Shown piece after piece: positions 39,364 through 41,769 of a DNA stretch of 41,769 nt. Numbering within the stretch: the first letter of the stretch is position 1; the number at the start of each line of letters is the position of its first letter. The DNA comes from an uncultured Treponema sp. Its GTDB lineage: Bacteria; Spirochaetota; Spirochaetia; Treponematales; Treponemataceae. The position numbers and the translations under genes were made by a program. Under the pieces are notes generated by a model. That model had not been told where the DNA came from, did not search any database, and worked only from the letters and a program-made list of their open reading frames with translations. The DNA lies in contig CAMVSS010000004.1 of assembly GCA_947170195.1 (NCBI GenBank), positions 1 through 41,769 on the forward strand. The letters run 5' to 3'.

Positions 39364-39981
39364 CTATTTTGTTACAATGACTTTCCGAAGTATTCCAATT
39401 AATAAGCGTTGGAAAAGCCATTTATAATCTGATGTCAGAACCTCTTTATATTCTTCTTCATTTTTTTCTTTTATAATTCCATAGTTATCAAGAGCTTCAT
39501 AATCAAATCTTGCACAATCTTTTTTATTTTTAAACAATTCGAACAATTCTCTATTCTGTGAGTATAAATGTAAAACGTATTTTATGTTTTTTAATGTTAC
39601 TTCCGATTCCTCACAATCCATACCGTACGGTGCAGAATCAAATATATGAAAAGTTTCATTTTCATCAATAAATATGTTTAGATCCTGATATCCCAGCATT
39701 CTCAAATAATTATCAGTTGGAAATGTCAATTTATAATACTTGCAGGGAATTATATAAGTTCCGTTCGGAGTATACCAAACCGTAAAATTCATGCTGTTGA
39801 ACTTAAAAAAATAACGGCTCTCTATCAGGAAAAATGAAATAAAAAATCCTATTATCAAAACAATTGCGCAAAACTTTAAAAAAGAGTGAGTTAAGTACAT
39901 AAAAAAAGCGAGAAAAAACTTAATGAGCGTACTAAGAAACTCGCAAGTTATATAAAGAAGACGTTTTATATTTAATAACAC
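39364..39981 (-). CDS. Membrane-anchored protein of unknown function, AT-rich
   Basis: A 205-residue protein starting with GTG (AAAGGA about eight bases upstream). The first 50 residues contain two closely spaced hydrophobic segments (about 10-31 and 34-54), followed by a soluble domain of about 150 residues rich in Tyr, Phe, Asn and Lys that contains GMDCEESEVTLKN and DCARFDYEAL. I do not recognise a family. The base composition is much richer in A and T than the neighbouring fbp and tex genes, and the surroundings hold remnants of other genes, so it may have been gained by transfer. A remnant or small ORF ends 14 bases upstream on the same strand. Confidence 0.6.
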   Translation of the reverse strand: MLLNIKRLLYITCEFLSTLIKFFLAFFMYLTHSFLKFCAIVLIIGFFISFFLIESRYFFKFNSMNFTVWYTPNGTYIIPCKYYKLTFPTDNYLRMLGYQDLNIFIDENETFHIFDSAPYGMDCEESEVTLKNIKYVLHLYSQNRELFELFKNKKDCARFDYEALDNYGIIKEKNEEEYKEVLTSDYKWLFQRLLIGILRKVIVTK

Positions 39982-39995
39982 AGGTCAATCCTTTA

Positions 39996-40115
39996 TCATT
40001 TTCGTCTATCATTTGCATTCTTGTTTTTAGAAGCAAGAACATCCCTATAATCTAATCTGAGTTGTTTCATATCAAAATCATATCCAAGTTTATATAAATT
40101 ATGAAGAAGTTGCAT
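39996..40115 (-). pseudogene. Short ORF or gene remnant upstream of the AT-rich membrane protein
   Basis: A 39-codon minus-strand frame beginning MQLLHNLYKLGYDFDMKQLR and ending NDRRK. The frame extends upstream a few codons (LFSG) towards the tex terminator, with no promoter or good ribosome-binding site. It looks like the C-terminal tail of a lost gene, but a small genuine peptide cannot be excluded. Confidence 0.3.
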
Positions 40116-40125
40116 TCCACTAAAT

Positions 40126-40159
40126 AAAAAAGCCACACGGAGCGTTTCCATGCGGCTTT
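40126..40159 (-). terminator. Terminator of tex
   Basis: On the minus strand GCCGCATGG pairs with CCGTGTGGC (two G-U pairs) around AAACGCT and is followed by a run of T, about 20 bases after the tex stop codon. Confidence 0.85.
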
Positions 40160-40180
40160 CAAGTATTTTATTTGCGCAGA

Positions 40181-41769
40181 TTATTTTTTCATCTTAGCGA
40201 AAGCTGCTGCAAACGGGTTGTAGCTCATTCCGTCGTCGCTGCCGAAGTTCTCGCGTCCCGCTCGGTTTCCGCCGTTGCGCGGGCGGTCGTCGCGAGCTCC
40301 TGCAAATGCCGGCTTTTTATCGCCAGAAGAAGCTCCTGCTCCCTTCTTTACGACTACGACGCGTTTTTTGCCTGTGCCGTCAGACGCCGGCTTTTTGCCT
40401 TCGTTGGTCTGGCCAAGGCGGGTGTGTGCGTCACTCTTCAAGCTCAAGGAGATTCGCATTCGGTCTTTGTCGAGCGCGATGATTGTGAATTCCTTTACAT
40501 CGCCGACTTTGATTACGTCCATCGGGTCAGAAACGAATGAATCGCTCAATTCTGAAACGTGAATCAAAGCTGTCTCGTGCAGGCCGATGTCAACGAAAGC
40601 ACCGAAATCAACTACGTTCTTGATTTTGCCTGTTACCTTCATGCCGACAGTCAAATCCTCGAATTTAACGACACCTTTCTGCATGATTGGAGCCGGATAT
40701 CCGTCTCGTGGGTCTCGGTTTGGCTTTCCAAGCTCTTCGATGATGTCGTTCAAAGTTGTCTCACCAACATTGTATTTTTCGCAGAGTGTTTTCTTGAGGT
40801 CAGAAGGAACCTGTTTTCCTTCTTTTACATAGCCAAGGACTTCGCGGGCTACATCATAGTTTTCTGGGTGAACCCATGTGTTGTCGAGAGGGTCAGAGCT
40901 TTCTGCGATTTTAAGGAAGCCTGCGCACTGTTCGAATGCCTTTGGTCCAAGACCTGGGACTTTTTTGAGCTCTTCGCGGCTTGTGATTTTGCCGTTCTGG
41001 TCACGGTAAGCGACGATTTTCTTTGCGGTGCTCATGTTGATGCCTGAAACATATTTCAAAAGCATGTAGCTTGCAGTATTCAAGTTTACGCCGACCTGGT
41101 TAACGACAGAGCCGACGACTTCATCAAGCTGTTCTGCGAGCTTTTTCTGGTTTACATCATGCTGATAGAGGCCTACACCGATAGCTTTCGGGTCGATTTT
41201 TACGAGCTCTGCAAGAGGGTCCTGCAGGCGGCGGCCCATTGAGATTGCTCCACGGATTGTAAGGTCAAGCTCAGGGAATTCTTCGGTTGCGACAGGGCTT
41301 GCAGAATAAACTGAAGCACCAGATTCATCAACGACTGTGTATTTTACATCGCTGTCAGCATAGTTTTCGCTGATGACTTTTGAAACCAGAGCCTGAACTT
41401 CCGGGCTTCCTGTTCCGTTACCAACGGCCACGACCTGAATGTCATATTTGTCGATTGCCTCATTCAAGAGATTGTAAGCCTCGTCTGCCTGCTGAACCTG
41501 ATAGATTTTGAAGTAGCCCAGGTATTTTCCTGTCTCGTCCAAAGCGGCACATTTTGTACCCGTTCTGATACCAGGGTCGATTCCGAGAACACGGCTTCCC
41601 TTGATTGGCTGAGTCATCAAAAGGTTCTTGAGGTTCTCACTGAAAAGCTCGATTCCGTGGTCGTCAGCCTCGTCAGTCTCGTCACTGCGGATTTCGCGGA
41701 CAACAGCAGGGCTGAGAAGGCGAACCAATCCGTCCTCAATAGCTTCTTTGTGATATTTGTTTGAGATTT
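40181..41769 (-). CDS. tex: Tex-family RNA-binding transcription accessory protein (5' end outside window)
   Basis: The frame stays open to the window edge (codons ISNKYHKEAIEDGL precede the track start), so the N-terminal third lies outside. Visible in order: a YqgF/RNase H-like domain starting VLGIDPGIRTGTK (about 48 from the track start), tandem helix-hairpin-helix motifs (NTASYMLLKYVSGI, KVPGLGPKAFEQCAG), a conserved linker with NPRDGYPAPI-like sequence, and an S1 RNA-binding domain (GMKVTGKIKNVVDFGAFVDIGLHE). A basic, Gly-rich tail of about 70 residues follows, longer than in E. coli-type Tex proteins, which could add RNA affinity. Tex proteins bind structured nucleic acid and affect transcription and virulence gene expression in several bacteria. 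A terminator follows the stop codon. Confidence 0.95.
   Translation of the reverse strand, partial: ISNKYHKEAIEDGLVRLLSPAVVREIRSDETDEADDHGIELFSENLKNLLMTQPIKGSRVLGIDPGIRTGTKCAALDETGKYLGYFKIYQVQQADEAYNLLNEAIDKYDIQVVAVGNGTGSPEVQALVSKVISENYADSDVKYTVVDESGASVYSASPVATEEFPELDLTIRGAISMGRRLQDPLAELVKIDPKAIGVGLYQHDVNQKKLAEQLDEVVGSVVNQVGVNLNTASYMLLKYVSGINMSTAKKIVAYRDQNGKITSREELKKVPGLGPKAFEQCAGFLKIAESSDPLDNTWVHPENYDVAREVLGYVKEGKQVPSDLKKTLCEKYNVGETTLNDIIEELGKPNRDPRDGYPAPIMQKGVVKFEDLTVGMKVTGKIKNVVDFGAFVDIGLHETALIHVSELSDSFVSDPMDVIKVGDVKEFTIIALDKDRMRISLSLKSDAHTRLGQTNEGKKPASDGTGKKRVVVVKKGAGASSGDKKPAFAGARDDRPRNGGNRAGRENFGSDDGMSYNPFAAAFAKMKK

Overview
The window looks like part of a host-associated treponeme (Spirochaetota). 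The evidence is indirect: many predicted lipoproteins with loose spirochaete-style lipoboxes, a class III adenylate cyclase, a diguanylate cyclase, a class III fructose-1,6-bisphosphatase, a PyrK-PyrD fusion, and a very large beta-helix/BspA-like surface lipoprotein with a poly-G tract. No rRNA, phage, complete insertion sequence or CRISPR array was seen.

Layout. 1-2.9 kb: the 3' part of a tRNA-Arg(GCG) with terminator, a GGDEF protein fused to a flavodoxin, a secreted NUC1-fold protein that has lost its catalytic His, and the SRP RNA gene ffs. 2.9-7.1 kb: an M48 (Ste24-type) membrane protease and the pyrimidine genes pyrKD (fused) and pyrF. 7.2-13.5 kb: cell-envelope genes, namely a lipoprotein carrying both an NlpC/P60 endopeptidase and a zinc amidase, a long-chain acyl-CoA ligase, an NlpC/P60 protein with a barrel-like C-terminal domain, and an unknown lipoprotein. 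13.5-34.1 kb: the main feature, described below. 34.1-38.9 kb: a divergent pyrB-pyrI-pyrC-fbp operon. 38.9-40.2 kb: an AT-rich, decayed accessory patch (DUF2442 with a decayed DUF4160 partner, an orphan membrane protein, gene remnants). 40.2 kb to the end: the 3' two thirds of tex.

The main feature is a set of minus-strand genes that follow, in order, the first two thirds of the aryl polyene (APE) clusters of Proteobacteria: methyltransferase, half-size chain-length-factor-like ketosynthase, acyltransferase, two acyl carrier proteins, a membrane-domain/acyl-activating enzyme fusion, a hotdog dehydratase, glycosyltransferase and LpxL-like acyltransferase (split in two genes), hotdog thioesterase, LolA-like carrier, and an MMPL/RND exporter. 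Three unrelated pieces interrupt this order: a 44-residue plus-strand gene, a SUMF1-fold lipoprotein plus a giant surface lipoprotein (with a transposase-nuclease remnant at the edge), and an adenylate cyclase. The full ketosynthase, ketoreductase and second dehydratase expected for the pathway are not in the window. The most likely role is to build an acyl or polyene group on a carrier protein, transfer it to a lipid anchor and export it to the outer membrane.

Regulation visible in the sequence: several sigma70-type promoters place the -10 hexamer 6-7 bases before the start codon, with no Shine-Dalgarno sequence (glycosyltransferase, adenylate cyclase, methyltransferase, probably pyrB), which suggests leaderless transcripts. 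A run of eight G between two in-frame starts of the giant lipoprotein suggests slippage-based variation. Functions are assigned by reading motifs by eye, and no database search was possible.
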